A DNA stretch of 64,000 nucleotides. It comes from Ideonella_A sakaiensis_A. GTDB lineage: Bacteria; Pseudomonadota; Gammaproteobacteria; Burkholderiales; Burkholderiaceae_C. The stretch is taken from the NCBI RefSeq assembly GCF_048320135.1, contig NZ_CP182947.1:2666001-2730000 (forward strand). Direction: 5' to 3'. Each line of letters starts with the position of its first letter. The first letter of the stretch is position 1. Below, in pieces: positions 1 to 7,882 of this stretch. The notes below the pieces were generated by a model. That model was given only the letters and a program-made list of their open reading frames with translations, did not search any database and was not told the origin of the DNA. Made by a program: the position numbers and the translations under genes.

Positions 1-890
1 CATTCGACAAAGGGAACTCCCGCTTCGATCGGATTGACGAGCCGGCCAATGCCTTCGACTTCCACGCTGATCGTCGTCCCGGGCCGTAGCCAGGCCGGCG
101 GCTCGTGCATCGCGGCGACACCGGCCGGCGTGCCGGTGGCGATCACGTCGCCGGGCTCGAGCGGATAGCGGTACGACAGCCAGGAGATCAGCTCGGGAAT
201 GCGAAACAGCATCGTCGCGGTGCTGCCGTCCTGCAGCTTGCGCCCGTCGATGTCGAGACGGATGCCGAGCCGGTGCGGGTCGGCGATCTCGTCGGCGCTG
301 ACCAGCCACGGCCCGAGCGGCGAGCTTGCCGGCAGATTCTTGCCGCGCACGAAATTGCCACCATCGGCCTTGATCAGCGCACTGCCGCTGACATCGTTGT
401 GCGCGGTATAGCCGGCGATGATGCCCATCACTTGCCCGGGCTCGATGCGCAGTGCGCGGCGGCCGATGACCACCGCCAGTTCGCCTTCGTAACCGACGTT
501 GCCCGCATCGGGTGGCAACCGGATCGGCTCGCCGGGGCCGACGACGGTCTTGCCCGAGCGGAAGAAGGTCACCGGCTCGGCCGGATGCGCCATGCCGCGC
601 TCGGCCAGCGCATCGGTGAAATTGAATGCCGCGCCGAGGATCTTGCCGGGCTGCAGCGGCGCGAGCAGCTGCAGCCCGGCCAGCGGACGCAGTGCCGCGG
701 CATCGATCTCGGCAGCACGGATGCGCTGTACGAAGCCGTCGAGGCCGCGCTCGACCATCGCCAGCAGCGACGGCGCGCAGCCATCGAGCAATGCCGTGCA
801 GGATCGGTGCGACAGGTCGATGACCTGGTCGCCTCGGATCGCACCGGCGACCGGCGCGCCGTCATCGCCGCGGAAAGTGACAAAACGCAT
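1..890 (-). CDS. Fumarylacetoacetate hydrolase (FAH) family protein, cut by the window edge
   Basis: Reading leftwards from an ATG at 890 the protein starts MRFVTFRGDDGAPVAGAI and stays open to base 1; the last two visible bases are TG, so the stop may be the next base. About 296 residues are visible, close to full length for the family. FAH-fold marks are present: the GKILGAAFNF entry strand, the metal-site stretch YEGELAVVIG, the AGYTAHNDVS segment and the C-terminal GDVIATGTPAGV loop. Members hydrolyse or decarboxylate acylpyruvates and 2-keto-3-deoxy sugar acids. It lies 18 bases downstream of the enolase-superfamily gene on the same strand, so a role in sugar-acid or aromatic catabolism in that operon is likely; the substrate is not determined. 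Confidence 0.88.
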   Translation of the reverse strand, partial: MRFVTFRGDDGAPVAGAIRGDQVIDLSHRSCTALLDGCAPSLLAMVERGLDGFVQRIRAAEIDAAALRPLAGLQLLAPLQPGKILGAAFNFTDALAERGMAHPAEPVTFFRSGKTVVGPGEPIRLPPDAGNVGYEGELAVVIGRRALRIEPGQVMGIIAGYTAHNDVSGSALIKADGGNFVRGKNLPASSPLGPWLVSADEIADPHRLGIRLDIDGRKLQDGSTATMLFRIPELISWLSYRYPLEPGDVIATGTPAGVAAMHEPPAWLRPGTTISVEVEGIGRLVNPIEAGVPFVE

Positions 891-908
891 GCGTGCTCCT
901 GTGTTCGC

Positions 909-2069
909 TCAGCCGATGCGGTAACGGTCGAGCACGCTGCGGTCGATCTCGATGCCCAGGCCGGCGCCGGTCGGGATCTGCACCTTGCCGCGATGCTGAA
1001 CGATCGGCTCCTTCGCAAGCAGGTCGCGGAACGGGTTTTCGCATTGCTCGAATTCGAACATCGGCGGCATCGGCCGAAAGCTCGGCGGCTGGTCCGGCAG
1101 CGCGGCGAGGAAATGCAGCGTCGCGGCGACACCAATCACCGAGCCCCAGGCATGCGGCACGCATTCGACACCGTGCGCGGCGGCCAGCGTCGCGATCTTG
1201 CGGCACTCGCTGATGCCGCCGGCGGCACAGACATCGGGCTGGATGATGTCCATCGCCTTGCGCACGACCAGGTCGCGAAAGCCCCATCGCGTCATCTCGT
1301 TCTCGCCGCCGGCCACCGCCATGTCGAGCGCACGCGTGACCTCGACATAACCGTCGACATCCTCCGGCGAGATCGGCTCCTCGAACCATTCGATGTCGAG
1401 CTTCTCGAGTTCACGGCCGATGCGGATCGCCTGCGGCACCGTCATGCAATGGTTGGCATCGACCATCAGCCGCACGTCCGGGCCGATCGCGTCGCGCACC
1501 GCCGCGACGCGGCGGATGTCGAGTTTCGGATCGCCGAGGCCGATCTTCATCTTGACCGCGGTGAAGCCTTCCTCGACATAGCCCTGCGCCTCCTCGACGG
1601 CCTCCTCGATCAGCCGGTCCATGTCGATGAAATAGAGGCCCGTTGCATAACAGGTGACCTCGCTGCGGAAGGCGCCGCCGATCAGCTTGTGGATCGGCTT
1701 GCCGCAGGCCTTGCCGACGATGTCCCACAACGCGATGTCGATGCCGCTGAGCGCTGCCGCTGCCATGCCCTTGCCGCCGTAGTCCTTGATCCGGTTGTAG
1801 AGATCCTCCCAGATGACTTCGACGTCGAAGGCGTCGCGGCCGATGATGCGTGGCGCGAACTGCGTCTCGATATAGGCCTTCGCAACGGCTGACGGCCCAT
1901 AACATTCGCCCCAACCGACGATGCCGTCGGCGGTCTCGATCTCGACGATGCACGAGCCGCGCGTCTTGTACAGCCAGCCGCGCGACGAGGTGAACGGCCG
2001 CTCGACCGGTGCAGCGACGGCGTGGCAGGTGACTTTCTTGATCGTTGAAGGATTCATCGCGCTGCTCAC
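909..2069 (-). CDS. Mandelate racemase/muconate lactonizing (enolase superfamily) enzyme
   Basis: A 386-residue protein with the two-domain plan of the family: an N-terminal capping domain and a C-terminal barrel. Visible active-site elements are the KMKIG lysine motif, VDAN, EEP and GGENE for the three metal-binding acids, and QPDVCAAGGISE followed by PHAWGS. These enzymes abstract the proton alpha to a carboxylate, as racemases or acid-sugar dehydratases; the exact substrate cannot be read. The GTG start at 2069 lies in a GTGA overlap with the end of the upstream tctC-like gene, indicating coupling; an ATG at 2057 is the alternative start. The context with an FAH enzyme and a TctC receptor points to uptake and breakdown of one organic acid. 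Confidence 0.9.
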   Translation of the reverse strand: MSSAMNPSTIKKVTCHAVAAPVERPFTSSRGWLYKTRGSCIVEIETADGIVGWGECYGPSAVAKAYIETQFAPRIIGRDAFDVEVIWEDLYNRIKDYGGKGMAAAALSGIDIALWDIVGKACGKPIHKLIGGAFRSEVTCYATGLYFIDMDRLIEEAVEEAQGYVEEGFTAVKMKIGLGDPKLDIRRVAAVRDAIGPDVRLMVDANHCMTVPQAIRIGRELEKLDIEWFEEPISPEDVDGYVEVTRALDMAVAGGENEMTRWGFRDLVVRKAMDIIQPDVCAAGGISECRKIATLAAAHGVECVPHAWGSVIGVAATLHFLAALPDQPPSFRPMPPMFEFEQCENPFRDLLAKEPIVQHRGKVQIPTGAGLGIEIDRSVLDRYRIG

Positions 2070-3046
2070 TTCTTCTCGGCGACGAAAATCTGCTTGCCGG
2101 CGGTGCCGAGCGACTTCTCGACCGCAGCGATCTCGCGGCCGAGCGCCGCGCCGGTCAGGTCGTCGACGAGTGCGCCGCCCTGCTCGGCGACGGCCTTGAA
2201 TTTCGCGCTCTGGATCGCGCCACGGAACAACGCGGTCAGCTTCTCCGCCACTGCCGGCGGCAGATTGGCCGGCGCGACGATGTAGGCCATCTGCACCAGC
2301 GGGCCGTGGGGGAAGACATTCAGCCCCTTTTCCTTGAAGGTCGGCACATCGGGCATCACCTGCAGCCGCGTTTCAGCGAAAACGCCGATCGGCTTGACCA
2401 GGTTGCCGTCGATCGCCGGCTTGCTTTCGCCGGGTTTCAGCACTGCCGCATCGATCTGCTTGCCGGCGACATCGGTCAGCACCTTTGAGCCCCCGGTATA
2501 AGGCACCGCGATGATCTCCGCACCGGCGACCCGGCCGGTCATCACCGCGAAGATGTGGTTCAGGTTGTTGCTGCCCGGCGTGCCGATCGAGACCTTGCCG
2601 CTGTTCTTCTTCGTGTGGGCGATGAAGGCGTCGAGCGTGCCATGCGGGCTGCCGGCCGGCACCAGCAGCACCAGCGGGTCGGTGGTGACGCGGGCGATCG
2701 GCGTGAAATGTTCGCTTTTCAGCGGGGTCAGGCCCTGCGCGATCAGCGCCAGCGTCGAGCTGGTGCCCATGCCGACGGTATAGCCGTCGGGCTCCGCCGA
2801 GGCGACTTTCTGCATGCCGATCGAGCCGGTCGCGCCGGCCACGTTCTCGACGATCACCCGCACGCCCTGCTCGGCAAGGATGCTGGCCATCGTGCGCGCC
2901 GCGATGTCGTTCGATCCGCCGGCATTCCACGGCACGATGAAACGGATGTCTTTCGCCGGGAAGTCCGCGGCCACCGCCGGGGAGGAAGCGACAGCAAAGG
3001 CAGCGGCTGCGAGTACCGCAGGGAACAGTTTTTTGACGACTTGCAT
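2066..3046 (-). CDS. Bug/TctC-type periplasmic solute receptor (tripartite tricarboxylate transport family)
   Basis: A 326-residue protein with a clear Sec signal peptide (MQVVKK, then a hydrophobic stretch ending PAVAA) followed by the Bug-family start DFPAKDIRFIVPWNAGG. Later family marks include ENVAGATGSIG, GSNNLNH and the VMPDVPTFKE segment. Such receptors bind carboxylates in the periplasm and deliver them to TctA/TctB permeases; no tctA or tctB lies nearby, which is usual for the many orphan Bug proteins of Burkholderiales. The ATG at 3046 is chosen because AAGGAG sits 6 bases upstream and the signal peptide begins there; 25 more residues are open upstream but unsupported. It is the first gene of the leftward operon behind the 3094-3109 operator. 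Confidence 0.92.
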   Translation of the reverse strand: MQVVKKLFPAVLAAAAFAVASSPAVAADFPAKDIRFIVPWNAGGSNDIAARTMASILAEQGVRVIVENVAGATGSIGMQKVASAEPDGYTVGMGTSSTLALIAQGLTPLKSEHFTPIARVTTDPLVLLVPAGSPHGTLDAFIAHTKKNSGKVSIGTPGSNNLNHIFAVMTGRVAGAEIIAVPYTGGSKVLTDVAGKQIDAAVLKPGESKPAIDGNLVKPIGVFAETRLQVMPDVPTFKEKGLNVFPHGPLVQMAYIVAPANLPPAVAEKLTALFRGAIQSAKFKAVAEQGGALVDDLTGAALGREIAAVEKSLGTAGKQIFVAEKK

Positions 3047-3093
3047 GGTGGCTCCTTGGATCGGCGGATTGGGGTTGCCTGGTGGCATTTGAT

Positions 3094-3109
3094 GTTTGTT
3101 ATAACAAAC
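3094..3109. promoter_or_regulatory. Perfect 16-bp palindrome, probable GntR operator
   Basis: The bases GTTTGTTATAACAAAC read the same on both strands. The site lies between the divergent tctC-type gene and the GntR-type regulator. The TTGT...ACAA form resembles operators of FCD-type GntR proteins. It sits just downstream of the leftward promoter, where a bound repressor would block transcription. That the neighbouring regulator binds it is inference. Confidence 0.75.
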
Positions 3110-3116
3110 GACACGT

Positions 3117-3145
3117 ATCATGCATCCATGCTGCTATCCTGTCAA
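3117..3145 (-). promoter_or_regulatory. Sigma-70-like promoter of the leftward tctC operon
   Basis: On the minus strand a consensus -35 TTGACA (3145-3140) is followed after 17 bases by CATGAT (3122-3117) as -10. The start point would fall next to or in the palindrome at 3094-3109. The overlapping plus-strand hexamer TATCAT (3116-3121) could be the -10 of the divergent regulator, so the two promoters may overlap. Confidence 0.55.
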
Positions 3146-3203
3146 CAGAAATTGCTGCCGGCGACGCCGCGTGGTCCGTCCACGATCGCCGCAGCGGGAG
3201 AAG

Positions 3204-3920
3204 ATGATGAATCGTGATGCCGCAGTCCAGGGTTTGCAGCCGGTCGAGCGTGAGCCGTTGTGGGATCAGGTCTACGGCCAGCTGCGCGATGCGCTGTTTG
3301 CCGGCAAGTTCGAACCCGGCAGCCGGCTGGTGCTGCGCGACCTCGCCGAAATGCTCGGCACCTCGATCACGCCGGTGCGCGATGCGGTGGCCAGGCTCGT
3401 TGCCAACGGCACGCTCGAACGCGGCCCGCGCAACACCGCGCTGGTGCCCGATGTCGGCGCGGTCGACATGCGCCACCTGATCATCGTGCGCAGCGAACTC
3501 GAAGGCCGCGCGGCCCGCGAAGCCGCTTTGCGCTCGGACGAAGCCGGCATCGCGCTGCTGAAGCACCGGCTGGTGCAGATGCGCGAGCTGATCGCTGCGC
3601 GCGAACTCGATGCCTATCTGGACCTGCATCGCCAGTTCCATTTCGGCATCTACGAGATGGCTGGCATCCCGATCCTGCGCGAGATGATCGAGAGTCTGTG
3701 GCTGCGCTGCGGACCTGCGCTGTCGTTCGTGATCCCGGACTATGTGCGGCTGCTCAAAGGCACCGACCACCACATGAAGCTGATCGATGCACTGGCGCGG
3801 CACGATGCCGATGCCGCCGAACAGGCGATCGTCGCCGACATCGAGGAGGCCGGTCAGTACCTGGTGGGCCTGGCCGACGCGCACGGGCGGATCCGGCGGC
3901 CGGCACGACTCGTCGCCTGA
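3204..3920 (+). CDS. GntR-family transcriptional regulator (FCD type)
   Basis: About 238 residues. The winged helix lies near residues 15-80 (LWDQVYGQLRDALFAG, then a helix-turn-helix ending SITPVRDAVARL), followed by an all-helical FCD ligand domain with the expected histidines and acids (LDLHRQFHFGIYEMAG, later DHHMKLIDAL). Two ATGs stand together at 3204 and 3207; GGGAG at 3196-3200 is better spaced for 3207. It is divergent from the tctC/enolase/FAH operon and is its likely local repressor, released by an organic-acid ligand. The palindrome at 3094-3109 lies about 95 bases upstream. Confidence 0.9.
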   Translation: MMNRDAAVQGLQPVEREPLWDQVYGQLRDALFAGKFEPGSRLVLRDLAEMLGTSITPVRDAVARLVANGTLERGPRNTALVPDVGAVDMRHLIIVRSELEGRAAREAALRSDEAGIALLKHRLVQMRELIAARELDAYLDLHRQFHFGIYEMAGIPILREMIESLWLRCGPALSFVIPDYVRLLKGTDHHMKLIDALARHDADAAEQAIVADIEEAGQYLVGLADAHGRIRRPARLVA

Positions 3921-3948
3921 AGGCGCCGGCGCGCTCCCTGCCAGACGG

Positions 3949-4557
3949 TCAACCGCGCGGCCGTGCGCCGGCTTCGAACAGCGCCGCGATCAGCCGATCC
4001 TGCGGCTGCACGCCGCGCAGGCGCCGGCCGCCAATGTGCATCGTCGGCACCGATGTCACGCCTTCGACCTCGGCCTGTTCGAGCGCCTGTTGGTGCGCCT
4101 GCTGAAAGTGCCGGTCGCGCAGCGCGGCGCTGAATGCGTCAGCGTCCAGGCCGATCTGTTTCGCGATATCGGCGAGCACCTCGATCTGCCCGATATCGCG
4201 GTTCTGCTGGAAAAAGGCTGCCAGCACCGCATCGTTGTAGGCATTGCCGAGGCCGTGCTGCGCGGCAAACTGGAAACCTTCCCAGGCCAGCGCGGTGTGC
4301 GGCTGCGGTGAGACGCTCGGCAGCTGCAATGGAACGCCGTGGGCAGCCGCCAGCGGCAGCACCGACTGGGCCCAGATCGTCTGCAGATAGTCGTCCTCGG
4401 GCCGCAGCGTCGGCGTCGGGGCGGGCCGCAGCTCGAAGGGCATCCACTGCAGCGTCACGTCGCCGTCGACCGCTGCGATCGCCTGCCGCAGCGGCTGCTC
4501 GGCGATCAGGCAGAACGGGCAGACGAAGTCCGACCAGACCTTGACGACGATCGTCAT
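3949..4557 (-). CDS. DsbA-family oxidoreductase (FrnE-like)
   Basis: A 202-residue protein starting MTIVVKVWSDFVCPFCLIAE, with the thioredoxin-fold CPFC motif near residue 13 and the cis-proline loop SVPTMHIGG near the C-terminus. There is no signal peptide, so it acts in the cytoplasm, as FrnE-type proteins do. Its ATG shares one base with the stop of phaC (TGATG), so the two are translationally coupled. It may protect or isomerise disulfides; a link with polyester synthesis is suggested only by the coupling. Confidence 0.87.
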   Translation of the reverse strand: MTIVVKVWSDFVCPFCLIAEQPLRQAIAAVDGDVTLQWMPFELRPAPTPTLRPEDDYLQTIWAQSVLPLAAAHGVPLQLPSVSPQPHTALAWEGFQFAAQHGLGNAYNDAVLAAFFQQNRDIGQIEVLADIAKQIGLDADAFSAALRDRHFQQAHQQALEQAEVEGVTSVPTMHIGGRRLRGVQPQDRLIAALFEAGARPRG

Positions 4558-6305
4558 CAGCGTTGCAACACGTATTCCCCGGGTGCATCGGCGAGCGGCG
4601 CGTACCCCTTGCCCGGCGCACCCAGCTTCGGCGGCTTGACCTGCGTCGCGCCGGAGCGCTCGGCCAGCCACTCGTGCCAGGCCGGCCACCACGAACCCTG
4701 GTGCCTGGTTGCGGCCTCGATCCACTCGTCAGGCGCCATGTGCGGATCGACCAGCCGCCGCGTGTGGATGCGGTAATGGCGTTTCGGATGGACCGGGCCG
4801 CAGACGATGCCGGCGTTGTGGCCACCCGAGGTCAGCAGGAAGGTCAGGTCGTCGGAGCGCACCAGGTTGTCGACCTTGTAGACCGATTTCCATGGCGCGA
4901 CGTGGTCGCTTTCGGTGCCGACGACGAACATCGGCACGCGGATGTCCGACAGCCGCACCAGCGTGTCGTCGAGCGGGAAGCGGTTCGTCGCCAGTTCGTT
5001 GTCGAGATACAGCCGATACAGGTATTCCGAATGCATGCGCCAAGGCATGCGGGTGCCGTCGGAATTCCATGCCATCAGGTCGATCATCGGCGTGCGTTTG
5101 CCTTTCAGATAGCTGTCGACCTTCGGCTGGAACAGCAGGTCCTTCGCGCGCAGCAAGGCAAAGGCGCCGCCCATCTCTCGGCTTTCGAGCACGCCCTTGC
5201 GGTGCATCGTCGCCTCCAGCGTCGCGAGCTGGCTCGGGTTGATGAAAAAGGCCAGTTCACCGGGCTCGGTGAAATCGGTCTGCGCGGCAAACATCGTCAT
5301 CGACGCCAGCCGCTCGTCCTTTTTCCGCGCCAGCGCCGCCGCGGCAATCGACAACAGCGTGCCGCCGATGCAATAACCGACCGCATGCACCTTGCGCTTC
5401 GGCACGATCGCCGTCACCGCATCGAGCGCCGCATAAAAACCCTTGTGCACGTAATCGTCGATGCCGATGTCGCGGTCATCCTCGGTCGGGTTCTTCCACG
5501 AGATCATGAAGACCGTGTGCCCCTGGTCGACGAGGTATTTGACCAGCGAGTTGCGTGCGCTCAGGTCGAGGATGTAGTACTTCATGATCCACGCCGGCAC
5601 GATCAGCAACGGCTCGGCGTACACCGTCTTCGTCGACGGTTCGTACTGGATCAGCTCGATCAGCTCGTTGCGATACACCACCTTGCCGGGTGTCACCGCC
5701 AGGTTGCGGCCGACCTCGAATTCATCGGTGCCAGCCGGCGTCGCGCCGTCGAGCGTGCGGCCGATGTCCTCGACCAGGTGCTGCATGCCGCGCACCAGGT
5801 TCTGGCCCTGCTCGGCCTGCGTCAGCGCAAGCAGCTCGGGGTTGGTCGCTAGCCAGTTGGTCGGCGACGTCGAGTCGAGCAGCAATCGCACCGAAAACTC
5901 GACCAGTTGCTGGTGGTAGTCGGAGACACCGTGGACATCGCTGATCGCCTCGCGCATCAGCTGCGCATTGTTCTGGTAGGCCCGCGCATAGACGTTGAAC
6001 GGGAATACCGACCATTCCGGTGCATCGAATCGCTTGTCGGTCTCGCCATCGAGCCCGTCGGACGGCGGCACCGGCGCGCCGGTCAGCGCGCGCGCAGCAA
6101 ACGCCCAGGTATCGTTGGCGCGTTCCATCGCATGGCGCCGCAGCTCGACGCGCCGCCCCGGCGATACCGCCATCTGCGTTGCCCAGTCGCGCCAGGCCGA
6201 CGTGAACGCGGTCGGCGCCAGCCCCGACGTCATCTGCGCGATCTGCGCCCGGAACTCCCGGTCGAAATCCTTTGCGGTCAGCCTGGCTTTCGCTTTGTCG
6301 ATCAT
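4557..6305 (-). CDS. phaC: Class I poly(3-hydroxyalkanoate) synthase
   Basis: A 582-residue polymerase that builds polyhydroxyalkanoate from hydroxyacyl-CoA at the granule surface. Visible marks are the N-terminal PhaC domain (EWSVFPFNVYARAYQ), the lipase-like box GYCIGG with the catalytic Cys, the catalytic Asp in GTESDHVAPW and the catalytic His in TSGGHNAGI. Length fits class I enzymes that work without a PhaE or PhaR partner. The start at 6305 (MIDKAKAR) is preferred because GGAGCG precedes it and the 40 residues open upstream are low-complexity. A short-chain dehydrogenase lies 86 bases upstream on the same strand and could supply reducing steps, though it is not a clear PhaB. Confidence 0.95.
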   Translation of the reverse strand: MIDKAKARLTAKDFDREFRAQIAQMTSGLAPTAFTSAWRDWATQMAVSPGRRVELRRHAMERANDTWAFAARALTGAPVPPSDGLDGETDKRFDAPEWSVFPFNVYARAYQNNAQLMREAISDVHGVSDYHQQLVEFSVRLLLDSTSPTNWLATNPELLALTQAEQGQNLVRGMQHLVEDIGRTLDGATPAGTDEFEVGRNLAVTPGKVVYRNELIELIQYEPSTKTVYAEPLLIVPAWIMKYYILDLSARNSLVKYLVDQGHTVFMISWKNPTEDDRDIGIDDYVHKGFYAALDAVTAIVPKRKVHAVGYCIGGTLLSIAAAALARKKDERLASMTMFAAQTDFTEPGELAFFINPSQLATLEATMHRKGVLESREMGGAFALLRAKDLLFQPKVDSYLKGKRTPMIDLMAWNSDGTRMPWRMHSEYLYRLYLDNELATNRFPLDDTLVRLSDIRVPMFVVGTESDHVAPWKSVYKVDNLVRSDDLTFLLTSGGHNAGIVCGPVHPKRHYRIHTRRLVDPHMAPDEWIEAATRHQGSWWPAWHEWLAERSGATQVKPPKLGAPGKGYAPLADAPGEYVLQR

Positions 6306-6391
6306 CGGCGCTCCGGTCGGTGGTGGATCCATCGAGTGTAGGAGCCGCCCCGGCCGCGCGGCAGCCGGGATTGCCCGCCCGGGCCGCCCCG

Positions 6392-7207
6392 TCAGGCCGG
6401 TGCGTGCCAGCCGGCGTCGGCCCACAACTCGCCGCTGACCGCCGAGTTGGTGACCATGAAGCAGATCGCATCGGCGATCTCCTGCGGACGGATCAGCCGG
6501 CCGAGCTGCGTATACGGCAGGATGTTCTTCGCGATGTAGTCCTCGCCGAGTGCGCGCACCATCGGCGTATCGGTGAAGCCGGGGTGGATCACGCCGCAGC
6601 GCACGCCGTAATAGATCGCCTCCTTCATCACCGTCGCGGCGGCGCCCTCGAGGCCGGCCTTCGTGCTCGCATACGAGATCTGGCCCTTGTTGCCCTGCGA
6701 CGAGACCGAGCCGATGAAGATGATCGCGCCCTGCAGATGTTCGCTCGGCACCCAGCGCTTCAGGCCCTTCGCAACGCGGTCCTGCGCGATCCGCGACACC
6801 ATCTCGAGCGCCCAGTAGACCGGTGCGATCAGGTTGACTTCGACGACTAGGCGAAAGGTCTCGACCGGATAGATGCGCATCTTGCCGGTGCTCTTGTCCA
6901 GACGCAGCGCGAGGTCGTCGCGGGTGATGCCGGCGGCCGGGATGCAGATCGTCGCGAGGCCGAAATCCTGTTCCATCCGGTCGAAGACCGACTGACGGAA
7001 GGCTTCGTCGGTCGCATTGCCCTGGAAGGCGAAGGCCACCGTCCGGCCCGCCTTCTCATTGGCCTCGGCAGCGGCCTCGACCACCGCATCGGTCATGTCG
7101 ACCATCGCGACCGCCATTGCGCCACGCTGCGCCAGTTGCAAGGTGACTTCGCGGCCGATGCCGCTGGCAGCGCCGGTGACGACGGCGACTCGATAGTTGA
7201 TCTCCAT
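6392..7207 (-). CDS. Short-chain dehydrogenase/reductase (SDR)
   Basis: A 271-residue Rossmann enzyme. The cofactor loop TGAASGIGRE is near residue 11 and the active-site SYASTKAG near residue 180, preceded by the catalytic serine in IGSVSSQG. IHPGFTDTPMV after the active site is typical of SDRs. The start at 7207 (MEINYRVAVV) places the nucleotide-binding strand at the usual distance. It lies between the phaC and Lrp-type genes on the same strand. It could be an acyl-CoA or alcohol dehydrogenase; the substrate is not readable. Confidence 0.88.
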   Translation of the reverse strand: MEINYRVAVVTGAASGIGREVTLQLAQRGAMAVAMVDMTDAVVEAAAEANEKAGRTVAFAFQGNATDEAFRQSVFDRMEQDFGLATICIPAAGITRDDLALRLDKSTGKMRIYPVETFRLVVEVNLIAPVYWALEMVSRIAQDRVAKGLKRWVPSEHLQGAIIFIGSVSSQGNKGQISYASTKAGLEGAAATVMKEAIYYGVRCGVIHPGFTDTPMVRALGEDYIAKNILPYTQLGRLIRPQEIADAICFMVTNSAVSGELWADAGWHAPA

Positions 7208-7311
7208 GAAGCGTTCTCCGAAACGGGAAGGAAAAGGACCTAGCGCAGGCCCGCGGTGGTTGAAGCGATCGGCTTCGATTCTGATGCATGGCCCGCAGCG
7301 GCTGCGGGCCG

Positions 7312-7734
7312 TCACGCCTTCTGCGTCGACAGCAGGATGCTGGTCTCGGTGCTTTCGATGCCGTCGATGTTGCGGATCGCATTGAGCACCTTGTCGAAGG
7401 CCTCGAGCGTATCGGCACGCAGTTCGGCAATCAGATCCCAGCGCCCGTTGGTCGAATGCAGTGCGACGACGTTGGCATGGCCACGCAGCAGCTTGCGCAC
7501 CGCGTCACCATGCGCGCCGGCGACCTCGATGCCCATCATTGCGCGGATGCGGTGGCTTTCCGCTTCAGGCTTCAGCCGCACCGTGTAGCCGACGATCGTG
7601 CCGTCGCGCTCCAGCCTGGCCATCCGGTTCTGCACCGTCGCCCGGGCCACGCGCAGCTTGCGCGCCAGCGTGACCACCGGCTCGCGCGCGTTGTCGCGCA
7701 GCAAGGCGATCAATTGGCGGTCGACATCGTCCAT
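7312..7734 (-). CDS. Lrp/AsnC-family transcriptional regulator
   Basis: A 140-residue protein with an N-terminal helix-turn-helix (MDDVDRQLIALLRDNARE, then RKLRVARATVQNRM) and a C-terminal RAM domain that binds amino acids and drives oligomerisation. It is divergent from the ornithine cyclodeaminase and CtlX-like genes across a 148-base gap, so regulation of citrulline or ornithine catabolism in response to an amino acid is the natural inference. Confidence 0.9.
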   Translation of the reverse strand: MDDVDRQLIALLRDNAREPVVTLARKLRVARATVQNRMARLERDGTIVGYTVRLKPEAESHRIRAMMGIEVAGAHGDAVRKLLRGHANVVALHSTNGRWDLIAELRADTLEAFDKVLNAIRNIDGIESTETSILLSTQKA

Positions 7735-7804
7735 TGATGAGTCAAAGTGCTGCTGCCATGTGGCGGAATGCTAACTCCATCTTATTTTCTGACAAGTTGC
7801 ACTG

Positions 7805-7833
7805 TTCACATTGGCACCAGCCGATCCGACAAT
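7805..7833 (+). promoter_or_regulatory. Possible promoter of the ornithine cyclodeaminase operon
   Basis: TTCACA at 7805-7810 and GACAAT at 7828-7833 are spaced by 17 bases, about 50 bases before the ATG at 7883. The match to sigma-70 hexamers is moderate and no clear Lrp box was found. Confidence 0.3.
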
Positions 7834-7882
7834 GAGATCTTGTTGGGCAGCCGTATCGACGGCACCCGAGAGGAGAAATTTC

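Noticed and set aside
105..1892. Long plus-strand open frame of almost 600 codons
   Set aside because: It lies antisense to the FAH and enolase-family genes; its translation is rich in Arg, Ala, His and Asp without any family motif, the usual shadow in high-GC DNA.
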